A DNA stretch of 64,000 nucleotides, from NCBI GenBank assembly GCA_030068145.1, contig JAPJBO010000025.1, forward strand, positions 288,501-352,500. The letters are read 5' to 3'. Origin of the DNA: Diplonema papillatum (lineage: Eukaryota > Euglenozoa > Diplonemea > Diplonemida > Diplonemidae). The position numbers and the translations under genes are program-made. The notes under the pieces were generated by a model that did not search any database, was not told the DNA's origin, and saw only the letters and a list, made by a program, of their open reading frames with translations. This document shows positions 36,553 through 48,154 of this stretch, piece by piece (the stretch's first letter is position 1; each line of letters opens with the position of its first letter).

Positions 36553-38977
36553 ATGTTCGCCATCCGTGCCGCTGCGAGAGCCACGATCGCTGTTGCGCCT
36601 GTGGCTGCTGTTCAGCTCCGAGCAGCCAGCAAGGCAGCAGTGAAGAAGGTGTCACCGAAGAAGAAGGTTTCGGCCAAGAAGGTGGCACCGAAGAAGACTG
36701 TTGCCAAGGTTCAGAAGAAGACAGCTGTGAAGAAGGTTGTGGCAAAGAAGGTTGCGAAGAAGGCAGTCAAGAAGGCGGTTGTAGCGAAGAAGGCAGCGGC
36801 GAAGATGGCCAAGGCTGCCAAGAAAGCGGCAGCGAAGAAGGCCAAGGCTGCGAAGGTTGCAAAGAAGGCTGCGGCAAAGAAGGCCAAGATTGCGAAGAAG
36901 CAGGCAGCCGTGGCGAAGAAGGCAGAAGCAAAGAAGTCCAAGGCCGCGAAGAAGAAGGCCGCAGTGCTGAAGAAGAAGGCAGCTGCTGCGAAGAAGGCAG
37001 CAGCCAAGAAGGCGAAGCTTGCGAAGTTGAAGGCGAAGAAGGCAGCTGCTTCTCCTGCTAAGAAGAGGGCACTTGCCGCTAAGAAGGCAGCAGCTAAGAA
37101 GGCTGCGGCACAGAAGAAGGCAGCACTTGCCAGAAAGAGAGCTGCGGCGAAGAAGAACAAACTGGCCGCGCAGAAGAAGGCAGCGACTTTGAGAAAGAAG
37201 TCAGCGTTGACGAAGAGGAAGGCAGCCGTGCAGGCGAAGAAGGCGAAGCTGGCAGCCAAGAGAAAGGCTGTCGCGGACAAGAAGAAGGCCATCAAGGCTG
37301 CAGGTGCTTCCAACCCGTACGCCTTGTTCGTTGCCAAGACCACGAAAGGCAGCAAGGGTAAGATCAACTTGAAGGATGTCGCTGCGAAGTACAAGGTGTG
37401 TATTCTGTTTGTCATCGGAGAAGCTCTCTCACAGAAAGATTCGTAGCTTCGCACAACCTTCGAAGTTGCTCATCATGAGTTTGGCATCGATAGTCGAAGA
37501 AGGTGGGTTGTTTGTATCGCGTGTCCTTTTCACTCACTTTGTTTGTTCCGCTTTGTTGTGTGTGGACAGACCTGCTGCTGCTGCGGGTGACTGCTTTGAC
37601 CGCTGGCTTTGTCGCTTGCACAAAGACCGTAGCACCAACCTCTAAATGATTTCCTACTGACTACCGTCGTAATGTAATTGGATTACTGTTAAAAATGGGA
37701 GCTGGGCGTCCCAGGTTTTACCCGGGTGCGGCATTGTTTTTTTCGGAGTTTGCGACTTTGCGTACTTTGCAGAATATCGCGACCCTTGTGCTTGCCGGTG
37801 CTCAATACCCCTAGATGCCGCTGTCATAAAAGGCTGCAGGTCCATCACTGGTGCAGTCACGCTCCCCCGGGTGTCCCAGGTTTTACCTGGTCTGTCATTT
37901 ACCCGTCCAGCTTTAGTTCAACATTATTCCAATTATATACTCTAAGTAGGAAAATAAACTAGTTTCTTTGAAGACTAACAATAATCCGAACGACAGGTTT
38001 GCGGTTCCAATCCGTCCAGAGAAACAAAGTAGCTTACTTCCCCTCCTTCCCTTCCCACTTGCTTCATTTTTCTTCGGAGTTCCCGTGGCACCTCATGAAG
38101 TGGTCAGCAGCAAGATTAGCAGCTTTCTTCTGGCTTCACCTTTTAAAGGGGGGGGACGAGAGTGACAGACACAAGCATAGGAGTGAGGATTTTATTATTG
38201 AAAAGTATGCCAATACTGCAGGGTATAGTTGACTAGACCTCTTGAGTTTGTGCCAACCACGAATTGGGGAGTCGGGAGAACCCCACCTACAAAGCCAAAA
38301 GCAGGACCGACCCCCCCGTTCGTGAGAAAAAGCGAAGAATAAAAACACCTTCTTTTTTCCATCTATCTGTGTTAAGAGCCGCAACTCAACTATTATTGGG
38401 CGGGACAAGTAGCTGCTTCGGAATAACGGATGCCAAGAAACTCCACACAGAACCTTTCGCCTACGGAGAAGGCGCAGTACTCTGCCGAAGCAAAGAAGAA
38501 CAGCGCCGCAAGGCAGAAGGTGAAGGCAAGCTTCAAGAAGGTATGCGTTTGCTTTTACCCTGTGCGTGTGCTTTGTTGGCGTATGAACCAACCGGCTGTG
38601 GGTCGTATATATATATATTGGTGCCCAGTTGAGCCCCATGCTATCACAAAGCTAACAACCACGTGTCTAGTTACTGCTCAACTCACCCTCAAACCTCGGG
38701 TGACTGATACACACGTGTGAATGATCCGCCTCTTTGTTGGTTGTAGTTGTTTGCCCTCACCATCAAGGTCAGGATCATGAGGCAGAAGCTCCATGTTGCT
38801 TGGCAATTCTCACTCGCCCACCCTCCACAGGCGCGGGCACCGACGAAGTACGCACTGTACGTGAAGCAGAACTTCGCCGCTGCATACGCTGCCGCCTCCA
38901 AGAAGACTAACGACAGAAAGCAGGCCTTCAAGATGGCCACCAAAGAAGTCGCGATGAAGTACAAGAGCAGCCAGTGA
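36553..38977 (+). CDS. Copy 4: mitochondrial H1-like/HMG-box-like protein, 3 exons (359 aa)
   Basis: Exons are 36553-37395, 38451-38540 and 38831-38977. Exon 2 reads NLSPTEKAQYSAEAKK. The usual exon 3 acceptor TGCAG is lost here (GCGCGGGCACCG), and the nearest AG is CCACAG at 38825-38830. Exon 3 is therefore 147 nt and adds Ala-Arg before APTKYALYVK, still in frame. Residues 252-311 are the first HMG-like module (AAKYK form) and 312-359 the second, including the extra Ala-Arg. The Lys/Ala domain carries AAASPAKKR and a KKAAAKKAAAQ variant shared with copy 5. Candidate trans-splice AG: 36490-36491, 62 nt upstream. Confidence 0.85.
37620..38450. other. Intron 1 of copy 4, second half; carries a segment shared with 57000-57170
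   Basis: AGTATGCCAATACTGCAGGG, TATAGTTGACTAGACCTCTT, GAGTTTGTGCCAACCACGAA, TTGGGGAGTCGG onward (38195-38350) is repeated at 57008-57160. A GTCCCAGGTTTTACC motif occurs twice (37708 and 37872). No gene is recognised. The 3' 70 bp before exon 2 (TAGCTGCTTCGGAATAACGG) are conserved in copies 3-6. Confidence 0.6.
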
Positions 38978-40480
38978 ACGGTCTTTTGTACCACCTCCTT
39001 CACGCAGCACACACTCCGCCTGTTTTGAGACCATGGGCATACGAGCGGCATTTGCCACGAACCAGGGTGGCTAGCACTCAGGTTGCAGGCTTTTGATCTT
39101 CCGCCAGAGCTGTTGGGACACATGAACACATACCGTTCCAAGCCAGTTCTTCCAACTTCCCCTTTTTTCAAACGATCGGCTCACGAGCTCTTCTGTATCC
39201 CCTGTCCCCCCTCAGTTAGAACCACCCCCATTCCCCATCAAAAAAAGATGACCTTGAAAGGTTGGGGCTGGGGCGGACCGACGAAGAACCTGAAATTTGT
39301 CTGGTATGGTACTCAAAACGGCAATGCGGGATGAGATGTTCTTCTGTTGATCGTCCGTCTCCCACCCCTTCCTTTCTCTCTGTACAGTTCCCATTTTCCT
39401 TTCTCCCGGCGTGGTGCGTCAGGGCTACTCTTTATGTATCGAGCTGCCGAGGTTCATGCCAACGACTGCATTACTGCACAACGCATTACTGCTTTGCCGC
39501 ATTGTTCCCGCCAGGACAGATACCCAAACAGTCCCAACACGCCTGACGAGAAGCTTGACCCCGCGTCGTATTTCCTGTAAGAGTGCCAACGCTACTCTTT
39601 CTAACGTACATATAAAAGGTGCCACGGGATAAGCCGGCAGCCGCTGCTTAACGAGTGCATGCTAATCCATGTGGTTCATGTACTTAAAAGAACTCAATGC
39701 TTAACGGCTTATCACGTGGGCGGCCCTGAGATTACCCCCTCAGGTGACACCATTTTATCTTTAGCCATATTTCAACTCTCTTGTCTTCTCTTGATTACGA
39801 AGTTGTGACTCGACCCAGCGAAACCCAAAAGAAAGTTCCATGCACCCGTTTTCTTGTCTCTGCTTGTAAAGTGACTTCACTCAAGGCGTTCATTGGCCCC
39901 GACCCCAAGGTAATCCCGGTGTGTGGCCAGCGGGTCTACAGCCCAGTTGTTCGCGCTAAGGAAAAAAGCGGCTGATTTCAGCCGGAAATACTCGAGGGAC
40001 TGCCTTGTGCTCATTTCGAAGGAGGCTAGAGGGGAGAAAACAATACAACTACAATGGTGTGGTCGGTGGGCCAGTTCCCCGTAGTTCCCCCGTAGTTCAA
40101 CATGGGGGGGGGGTGTCTTTTTTTTTTTTTCGTTTCTTGTTTTTTTGCTGAGTGCTTCAGGGATGCGGCCTTGGGTCCTGGAGAGCATTTCTGAGCTACT
40201 TTGCACGTTTTCGTCACAAAATAAGGACAATTTCGGGTAATTCGAGCGTATCAAGATCAAAGACCCCAGGAGACAAGCCACCTGGTCCAGGCCAAAATCG
40301 GTGAATTTCGGGGGGTAATTCCTTTGTGGCGATCACTTTGTGCAGTCGGCCCTGGCGAAGGTGGGGCGGAAGAGCTACAAAGGTGCAGTATTACGGCCCC
40401 AACTTGCGCAGAGCGGCCATGTGCTATGCGTGCCCCGAAGAGGAAGGAATAGGATGAGAAGGAAGGACAGACTGGGAGTC
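38978..40480. other. Spacer after copy 4: conserved 3' flank plus a solo retroelement tail
   Basis: 39080-39560 is the shared downstream block. 39646-39725 is a solo copy of the non-LTR 3' UTR seen at 12168-12240. 40075-40100 has GGCCAGTTCCCCGTAGTTCC, repeated near 42310. No gene is recognised. Confidence 0.6.
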
Positions 40481-40489
40481 ACGGTTTGA

Positions 40490-41370
40490 CAGGTAGTGAC
40501 AGGATCAGCTGCGGTAAGGAGAGCAGGAAATGTTCTACCAGAGGCCCCGCGCCCGCCGGGTTTCGAAGCGATCGCGGGACCGGAGACCTTCGCGGCGGTC
40601 GGAGGAGAGAGGTGGTTCCGGGCGCTGCAGTATTGGCTGGATGGGATGTGCTGGTCGGTGGCGGGTGACGTCTCGATGGCGGAGCTCGCCGTCGACTTTG
40701 AAGTGTGCACCAAACTGGATCTTCCGGGCAGTGTCGTAGCGACAACGGACGGGACACCGTTGAGCATGCGTGCGAGGGTACTCGGAAAACTTTTAAAAAC
40801 CGTCGGGAATGCGCTGGAGCGAAACGGCGACGGACCGCTTCTGCCAGACAGGAAACTGGAGAAGATAGGGTCGCTGAGAACGGTGGGAGCCCGGATCTTT
40901 TCCCTACGTACGGAGGTGGAAGGGCAGAGCGTGCGGCGAGATGGGCGGTGTTCAACGCTACGGAACACGAAAAGTGGAGTGAGCGGGTGTGCCACGAGCA
41001 CCAGAAAGTGATGTGCGGCGTGTGAAAGCGCCGGTGCAGCAACCGGTGAACCTGGGCGAGCAATCGAAGAAGAAGCGAGGCACCAAACGCGCGCCTGAGC
41101 GCGACGATCAAGTTGAGCTAAAGAGGCGAAATAATGACACATCACGTACGAAGAGATATCCGCGACACCGCAAATCGCCACAGATTATTTGCATTCTAAC
41201 CCAAACTATCAGAGGCGGTCGCGGTCGAAGACGGCAACCCGAGCGAGGAGTAAGGTTGATAACCAGAATGACAGGTCATAATAATAATGGCCATGCTGAA
41301 GGCAAGGTTGCGTTGCAGGAGGAGAAACTGGTGCTTGGCCGAGGATAAGATGGCTATGGCGGCAGGGGCA
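40490..41370 (+). pseudogene. Non-LTR element C-terminal fragment and tail
   Basis: RWFRALQYWLDGMCWSVAGD, VSMAELAVDFEVCTKLDLP, then RARVLGKLLKTVGNALERNG (frame 40496-41011) parallels TFYALVAWLSDMQW..SMLELAIDFELFSGLSMP..RGNVLRCMMSALDKL of the intact element. No RT motifs remain. 41210-41500 is inversely repeated at 58620-58910, which marks it as family tail sequence. Confidence 0.65.
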
Positions 41371-41499
41371 GAACAGAGAGACAGCGAGTCCTTCTTGTGG
41401 GGTAGTCACGCCTTCGCAGTCCCAGGACCTCCGCCCACTTGCGTACAGCCGTCGACTGGCCTTTCCCAAGAGGACGAGTTGGAATGCAGGTACCATCTC

Positions 41500-42045
41500 C
41501 GGAGAGCTTCCGGGTTCTCCCAGAGTAGAGGAGCTGATGCAAACGCCACCTGGGCTTCTGAACGTGATTGCAGATCACCTTCTTGCCAAACCCAAGAGGG
41601 GTTGGAGTGTCGGAATGGCGCGCAAGGAGAGGCTCTGGCTTGTTTGCTTCTTTCGCTGGCGAGAGGGAGACTTCGGACACGGCAAAGCCTTCGGGTCTTC
41701 GGGCTCTGCATCCAGAGATCGTAGAGCAGTTTGCCGACAACAACATTAGCCTTGAATGGCATGCTGAGGGCATGCAGTTTATCAAGAACTTCTTATCAGC
41801 TTCCCTTCCATGCAGACACAAGTTGGACTCAAGCACATATTTTCTTCTATCACCGGACTCTTGATTGCGTGCTGCCAATTTTATCTGTGGGCTGTCCAAG
41901 ACATCCTGCAGATCTCGATCGGCCAGGCCTCTGCCATCCGTCACGATAACGCGATTATTTTCAAGGGCCAGTACAAGCACGCAATGGTGGCAACTGAGCT
42001 TTTCGTTCAGTCCTCTTGGGGAACGTTGAAGGGGGCCCGGTAGCG
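41500..42045 (+). other. Unrecognised sequence with protein-like frames
   Basis: Frame 41568-41864 includes GLRALHPEIVEQFADNNISL then EWHAEGMQFIKNFLSASLPC. Frame 41810-42043 includes GLKHIFSSITGLLIACCQFY then LWAVQDILQISIGQASAIRH. Amino-acid composition looks coding-like and the two overlap, as in a frameshifted gene fragment. I recognise no family. It could be part of an unknown transposon. Confidence 0.3.
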
Positions 42046-42539
42046 AGCTTTACTTAGGTTCCTGCGAGCGTGAGCCAACCGACATCTGCGAGTCCTACGA
42101 TAGCGTTCGAGTCTACTTTCCAGCGAATCCTTCATGCCACGGCGTCACGAAAGCACCAACCCCGACACCCCGAACGCTCCATTTTTCAAAAGGCTTGGCC
42201 CTTCTGTGGAAAGCCCAAGCAAGAGGAACCGTTTTGCTCACTCCAAAGCTCCCGGTTTGGTGCGTGGCGTTTGAAAAAATCCACTACAAAAAAAAAAAAA
42301 GACACCCCAAGGTCAGTTCCCCGTAGTTCCCCCGTAGTTCCCCCTGGCTATACCGACCACACCATACAAAGTGGGTCTTTTTTGTTGAACGCTTACGCCC
42401 GCCACTAAACCCAGATTTACCTGTGTTTCGTGTGGGCTACAGCACATTTACCTCCCTTTGATCTATCGCAACTGGCAGTCTCCTCAAGCATTTCCTACAA
42501 AGCAGGTGCTTATACAAAAAAGTTCTTGAAAAACTGACT

Positions 42540-43405
42540 GGCTGATAATCAGCCGGCTGACTTTTGGAAGGTCTGCCGATCAGAAGGGGTTTACGACACC
42601 ACCTTGCCGGTGCATCAAGCTGATTGAGCGGCATAGCCAAAGTTTTACACTGTTGAAATTCGGCCGATTTTGTGCGCGTCTGCCGGTTAAAAAAGGGCTC
42701 GAAGTTTAATCAGCCGGCAAGCCGGCTGATTTTTGGAAGGTCTGCCGATCAGAAGGGGTTTACGACACCACCTTGCCGGTGGATCAAGCTGATTGAGCGG
42801 CATAGCCAAAGTTTTACACTGTTGAAATTCGGCCGATTTTGTGCGCGTCTGCCGGTTAAAAAAGGGCTCGAAGTTTAATCAGCCGGCAAGCCGGCTGATT
42901 TTTGGAAGGTCTGCCGATCAGAAGGGGTTTACGACACCACCTTGCCGGTGCATCAAGCTGATTGAGCGGCATAGCCAAAGTTTTACACTGTTGAAATTCG
43001 GCCGATTTTGTGCGCGTCTGCCGGTTAAAAAAGGGCTCGAAGTTTAATCAGCCGGCAAGCCGGCTGATTTTTGGAAGGTCTGCCGATCAGAAGGGGTTTA
43101 CGACACCACCTTGCCGGTGGATCAAGCTGATTGAGCGGCATAGCCAAAGTTTTACACTGTTGAAATTCGGCCGATTTTGTGCGCGTCTGCCGGTTAAAAA
43201 AGGGCTCGAAGTTTAATCAGCCGGCAAGCCGGCTGATTTTTGGAAGGTCTGCCGATCAGAAGGGGTTTACGACACCACCTTGCCGGTGCATCAAGCTGAT
43301 TGAGCGGCGTAGCCAAAGTTTTACACTGTTGAAAATCGGCCGATTTTGTGCGAGTCTACGGGTAGAAAAGGGCTCGAAGTTTAATCAGCCGGCAAGCTGG
43401 CTGAT
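42540..43405. repeat. 169-bp satellite, five units, alternating A/B types
   Basis: The period is 169 bp: the short frames inside the units start at 42672, 42841, 43010 and 43179. Each unit contains AATCAGCCGGCAAGCCGGCT, GGTCTGCCGATCAGAAGGGG, ATCAAGCTGATTGAGCGGCA and TTACACTGTTGAAATTCGGC. Units alternate between TGCATCAAG and TGGATCAAG (C, W, C, W, C by codon), implying a 338-bp dimer. The 68-aa ORFs are satellite artefacts. Confidence 0.93.
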
Positions 43406-43683
43406 CGCACACTGCTACAGCCTGAAAAAAAAGGTCGACACTGCCGCCATCCGTGCTTTTCTAGTGGCATCAACCGGGCAAACTGGCAGTCTCGCAGACG
43501 GAAAAATGTCCAAGAGACAAGTACTTTTGACTAGCCATCGACATCTTCTCTGCTGGTCACCAGCTGGCTTGCTGGGGGGTCCAAGGTTACATCTTTCTGT
43601 TGCAAATAACCTCAGGCTTTACAGTCTTAATCGAACCAACAATAGATTCCACCCACCTCCGCTTCCACACAAAACCCGCCACA

Positions 43684-45324
43684 ATGTTCGCCATCCGTGC
43701 CGCTGCGAGAGCCACGATCGCTGTTGCGCCTGTGGCTGCTGTTCAGCTCCGAGCAGCCAGCAAGGCAGCAGTGAAGAAGGTGTCACCGAAGAAGAAGGTT
43801 TCGGCCAAGAAGGTGGCACCGAAGAAGACTGTTGCCAAGGTTCAGGTGAAGAAGGCGAAGAAGACAGCCGTGAAGAAGGTTGCGGCAAAGAAGGTTGCGA
43901 AGAAGGCAGTCAAGAAGGCGGTTGTAGCAAAGAAGGCAGCAGCGAAGATGGCCAAGGCTGCCAAGAAAGCGGCAGCGAAGAAGGCCAAGGCTGCGAAGGT
44001 TGCAAAGAAGGCTGCGGCAAAGAAGGCCAAGATTGCGAAGAAGCAGGCAGCAGTGGCGAAGAAGGCAGAAGCAAAGAAGGCCAAGGCCGCGAAGAAGAAG
44101 GCCGCCGTGCTGAAGAAGAAGGCAGCTGCTGCGAAGAAGGCAGCAGCTAAGAAGGCCAAGATTGCTAAGTTGAAGGCGAAGAAGGCAGCTGCTTCTCCTG
44201 CTAAGAAGAGGGCACTTGCCGCTAAGAAGGCAGCAGCTAAGAAGGCTGCGGCACAGAAGAAGGCAGCACTTGCCAGAAAGAGAGCTGCGGCGAAGAAGAA
44301 CAAACTGGCCGCACAGAAGAAGGCAGCGACTTTGAGAAAGAAGGCAGCGTTGGCGAAGAGGAAGGCAGCCGTGCAGGCGAAGAAGGCGAAGCTGGCAGCC
44401 AAGAGAAAGGCTGTCGCGGACAAGAAGAAGGCCATCAAGGCTGCAGGTGCTTCCAACCCGTACGCCTTGTTCGTTGCCAAGACCACGAAAGGCAGCAAGG
44501 GCACGATGAACTTGAAGGATGTCGCTGCGAAGTACAAGGTGTGTATTCTGTTTGTCGGAGAAAGCTCTTTCACAGAAGGTTCACAGCTTTTCACAATTTT
44601 TGAATCTGCCATCATGAGTCTATCTAGGAATTGTATCGTGGTTTGTTGTTATCGCGTGCCAGTTTCACTTACCATCTGAATGACTTCGTACTGACATGGA
44701 TTCATGATCGTCTTCGGAAATATTGTATTCGACAAGAAAAGTAGCTGCTTCGGAATAACGGATGCCAAAAAACTCTACACAGAACCTGTCGTCTGCGGAG
44801 AAGGCGCAGTACTCTGCTGAGGCAAAGAAGAACAGCGCCGCGAGGCAGAAGGTGAAGGCAAGCTTCAAGAGGGTATGCGTTTGCTTTTACCCTTGTGTGT
44901 GAGCACACACAACATTGTTGTCATAAGAACCAGGCTGTGGTAGGCTTATTAGCACGGGTATGGTGCCCAGTTGAGTGCCTCTGATACCACACCTCTCCTG
45001 GCAACTTGCGGTGCTCAGCTCACCCCCAAACCTCGGGTTATGATGCACAGGTGTAAATAATCTGCCCTCTTTGTTGTTGTAGTCGTTTGCTCCCATCATC
45101 GAGATGATAGACCAGGATAAAGAGGCCGAATAGCGCTCCATGTTGCTTGGCAATTCTCACACGCCCACCCTCTACATATGCAGGCACCGACGAAGTACGC
45201 ACTGTACGTGAAGCAGAACTTCGCTGCTGCATACGCTGCCGCCTCGAGGACGACGAACGACAGAAAGCAGGCCTTCAAGATGGCCACCAAAGAAGTCGCG
45301 ATGAAGTACAAGAGCAGCCAGTGA
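43684..45324 (+). CDS. Copy 5: mitochondrial H1-like/HMG-box-like protein, 3 exons (361 aa)
   Basis: Exons are 43684-44538, 44783-44872 and 45184-45324, with compact introns of 244 and 311 bp. Relative to copy 3 the Lys/Ala domain has an extra VKKAK after KVQ (shared with copy 6) and the AAASPAKKR and AAAKKAAAQ forms (shared with copy 4). First HMG-like module 256-315 (GTMNLKDVAAKYK then NLSSAEKAQYSAEAKK, ending KASFKR); second 316-361 with SRTTNDRKQ. Candidate trans-splice AG: 43623-43624, 60 nt upstream. Directly upstream is the 169-bp satellite. The mix of copy 4 and copy 6 features suggests gene conversion. Confidence 0.87.
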
Positions 45325-46250
45325 GTGGGTGCTTCTGCGCCACTTCCTTTACCCACCTATTCTCAAGCGATGGGCTCACGAACCACGAACAGTCGATTGC
45401 CTACGAACCAGTATGGCTGAACACATAGTTTCCAGGCTTTTCATTTTTGACCCAGAGCTGATGGGCCGCACGTACCGTTCCAAGCCAGTTCTTCCATCTT
45501 CCCTTTTTTTCAAACGATCGGCTCACGAGCTCTTCTGTATCCCCTGTCCCCCCTCAGTTAGAACCACCCCCATTCCCCATCAAAAAAAGATGGCGTTGAA
45601 AGGTTGGGGGTGGGGCGGACCGACGACGAACCTGAACTTGTCTGAAGGTACTCAGAATGGCAATGCGTATGAGACGTCCTTCTGTTGATCGTCCGTCTCC
45701 CACCCCTTCCTTTCTCTCTGTACAGTTCCCATTTTCCTTTCTCCCGGCGTGGTGTGTCAGGGCTACGCTCCAGCTATTGAGCTAGCGAGGTTCGTGCCAA
45801 CGACTGCAATACTGCACAACGCATTATTGCATTGCCGGATTGTTCCTACCAGGACTGATACGAAACCGTCAAACATGCCTGACGAGAAGCCTGACCCACC
45901 GCGTTGCATTCTTTTCTCGTCTTCTCTTGATTACGAAGTAGCGGCTTGACGCAGCGAAGTCCCAAAAAAAAAGTTCCATGCACCCGTTTTCTTGTCTCGG
46001 AAAAAGTCGCGTTGGCAGAAACGGTAAGGTGTTAGTTGTCACAGGGTTGGTGAAAATGAAAGCTAGAATTTGGGGTAGCCCTGCTTATTAGATTCACGGT
46101 AAAACGAAGCTAGCGTACAAGGATTGCCTGATCTCGCACCTTCTGTCCGAGAACAAATAGATGCTTTATTCTCTGCGCTTCAGCGCGGCCACAACTCGCC
46201 GGAAACGGGTTGGGACAGCAGCGACCGGAGTTCCTTGTCCTAGGCTGGGA
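45325..46250. other. Shared 3' flank after copy 5
   Basis: 45460-46040 is the conserved downstream block. 46000-46050 (TCTCGGAAAAAGTCGCGTTG, GCAGAAACGGTAA) is shared with 58160-58205 after copy 7. No gene. Confidence 0.7.
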
Positions 46251-46287
46251 AAATGAATTCTCCGTCGACGACTCACTCCTGCATTAG

Positions 46288-46288
<1 letters not shown>

Positions 46289-46381
<93 letters not shown>
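46289..46381. repeat. (GCT)31 trinucleotide repeat
   Basis: 31 uninterrupted GCT/CTG triplets, followed by GTAAGTTTCAC. Frames crossing it read poly-Ala, poly-Leu or poly-Cys. GTAAGT immediately after the tract looks like a 5' splice site, but no coding context is evident. Confidence 0.97.
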
Positions 46382-46383
<2 letters not shown>

Positions 46384-46801
46384 AAGTTTCACCTGGAATA
46401 TAGAAAAGGGGGAAGCGAAGGATCTAACGTATGACTGGGACTCCCGCGATGTGGGAGTGGGACTCCGCATTTATCTCATTTTCCGAGTCTAGAGGGTTGG
46501 CAAATTTAGCTCTCTTGCGAGCTATCCCACTTTTCTGGGGCATACCCCCATCCCGTACATTTCTCTACACCGTTTTTTTGTTTTTTTTTTTTTTTTTTGA
46601 ACGGGAAAAACAGCGTACTAGCTCTGACCTCGACCCCCGAGCCCGGAACTGGTAAACTGGTCTGTATCCAGATTTTGTGCACAGGGGGAGGGCAGACACC
46701 CCCGTTCGGCAACGAATGCCTGCAGAGCGAAGTCGTACCGGATAGCGGTGGCATGGTGGACAAAGAACGAAGAAAGCCATACGCCTGCTACGGGAAACGA
46801 A

Positions 46802-47018
46802 GGGACGAGTGGGCCAACAACAGCGTCAGTGAAGGGACGAGTGGGCCAACAACAGTGTCGAGTGGGCCAACAACAGTGTCAGTGAAGGGACGAGTGGGCC
46901 AACAACAGTGTCAGTGAAGGGACGAGTGGGCCAACAACAGTGTCAGTGAAGGGACGAGTGGGCCAACAACAGTGTCAGTGAAGGGACGAGTGGGCCAACA
47001 ACAGTGTCAGTGAAGGGC
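46802..47018. repeat. 32-bp minisatellite, about 7 copies
   Basis: Unit GGGACGAGTGGGCCAACAAC plus AGTGTCAGTGAA at a 32-bp period, with one 21-bp short unit near 46860. It abuts the hAT fragment. Confidence 0.9.
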
Positions 47019-47019
47019 T

Positions 47020-47395
47020 TGGGTTAGTCATCATATCTTTGCGCATGACCCCCACTTTGTCGACGCACGCTTCATACTCCGGCCACGTGGCGAAGTTCAG
47101 TGTTCTTGGGCTCGCAATCCACGCATTGAGGTACGCCTCCATAGCGCTCCTCGGGATGCCACTGCCACGTTCATACGGGCCATTGAGCCCGAGCATTAGC
47201 ACGTCGGTCAGCGTCTGCTCGTGAAGCCTCTTCCTGGCTTTTGTCAACACCCTTTTCATGTTTGAAAAGACACGCTCGACCGATGCTGTCCCCATTGGCA
47301 GGACAACAGCAATGGCAAACAGATTGTTTGTCTCTGGAAATGCCGTCGAAAGGTTCGATGACTTCAGCAGCCCCAGCATGACGTCTTCCAATGCA
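47020..47395 (-). pseudogene. hAT transposase C-terminal (dimerisation domain) fragment
   Basis: The minus-strand frame 47532-46975 contains LFAIAVVLPMGTASVERVFS then NMKRVLTKARKRLHEQTLTD and VLMLGLNGP. That is the hAT C-terminal pattern (A/P-x5-SVERVFS, then K..R..L.......L). After it come YERGSGIPRSAMEAYLNAWI and TWPEYEAC. Upstream, coding sequence gives way to a GTGGTA(C/G) repeat (47400-47515), so the rest of the transposase, including most of the catalytic region, is missing. It is unrelated in position to the BED fragment at 23.4 kb. Confidence 0.75.
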
Positions 47396-47399
47396 CCCG

Positions 47400-47518
47400 G
47401 TGGTTGAACACGGTGGTAGTACACTGTGGTACCCCGTGGTAGCACACTGTGGTACCTGGTGGTAGTACAATGTGGTACCATGTACACACTGTAGTAGTAC
47501 ACTGTGGGTAGCCGGTTT
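47400..47518. repeat. GTGGTAC/GTAGTACACTGTGG repeat
   Basis: Tandem imperfect copies of GTGGTAGTACACTGTGGTAC with CCC/CTG/CAT linkers. It replaces the N-terminal side of the hAT fragment and may be an expanded terminal or subterminal repeat. Confidence 0.65.
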
Positions 47519-47654
47519 CTCCGGGAAAACAATAATAGCTGAGATTTTTTTTATTTTTTTGACCCAGACCAGTTTCCAGACCAACTCTGGTCTGGCGACC
47601 AGCTGACCCCCCCCAAGCTAGTAGGCTGGGGAAAAACACGCATCTTTTATCCCG

Positions 47655-47760
47655 AAGGGTTTATTATCCCGCAATCGAACCAGGTTGTAGTACCTATGCA
47701 CATACACACCTTCTCCGGTAGCTCCCGGCTCAGCCGACTTCCGCGGCCTTCTTAAAAGTA
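47655..47760. repeat. ~100-bp repeat, second copy at 49370-49470
   Basis: TTATTATCCCG(C/T)AATCGAAC, CAGGTTG(T/C)A(G/A)TACCTA, CACATACACACCTTCTCCGG, TAGCTCCCGGCTCAGCCGAC, TTCCGCGGCCTTCTTAAAAG. Same orientation, about 1.7 kb apart. A second repeat (28800-29010 type, inverted) follows the 49.4-kb copy directly. Confidence 0.75.
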
Positions 47761-48154
47761 AAATAAGCAACCGACCTGATGCCGCCGAAGCAGAACGCAG
47801 CAGTCACGGCTGACGAGCCCAGTGTCCTTCCGCATGGAGGCACACGGAAGAGCTCCCCCGCAAGGGTGCTTACCCCCGCGAGTAAAAGGGTGCTTCTTTC
47901 CAGGGCAGGTATTCTCATCTTGCAAGGTGGCCGGTGCTTCCTCACGGGCCCCGACGCACGCCTGCGTCCTCTCCATCCAACCATCTGTTTAAAACAAAAC
48001 TACGCATTTCTTCTTTCTCTGTATTTCCAAGTTCTCCCCTCGTGCTGGCACCACGAAGCGAGGTCCGTCGCTGCTAGCGGGCCCAGAGAAGGGAAATAAA
48101 TGTTTTGGTATCTTTGAGAATTCACAATTCGTTGAAAACATTTTTTTGGAGCGC

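Noticed and set aside
42672..43386. Four 68-aa ORFs in a row and the long frame from 43179
   Set aside because: They are the 169-bp satellite read in one frame. Identity is equal at all codon positions and there is no upstream signal.
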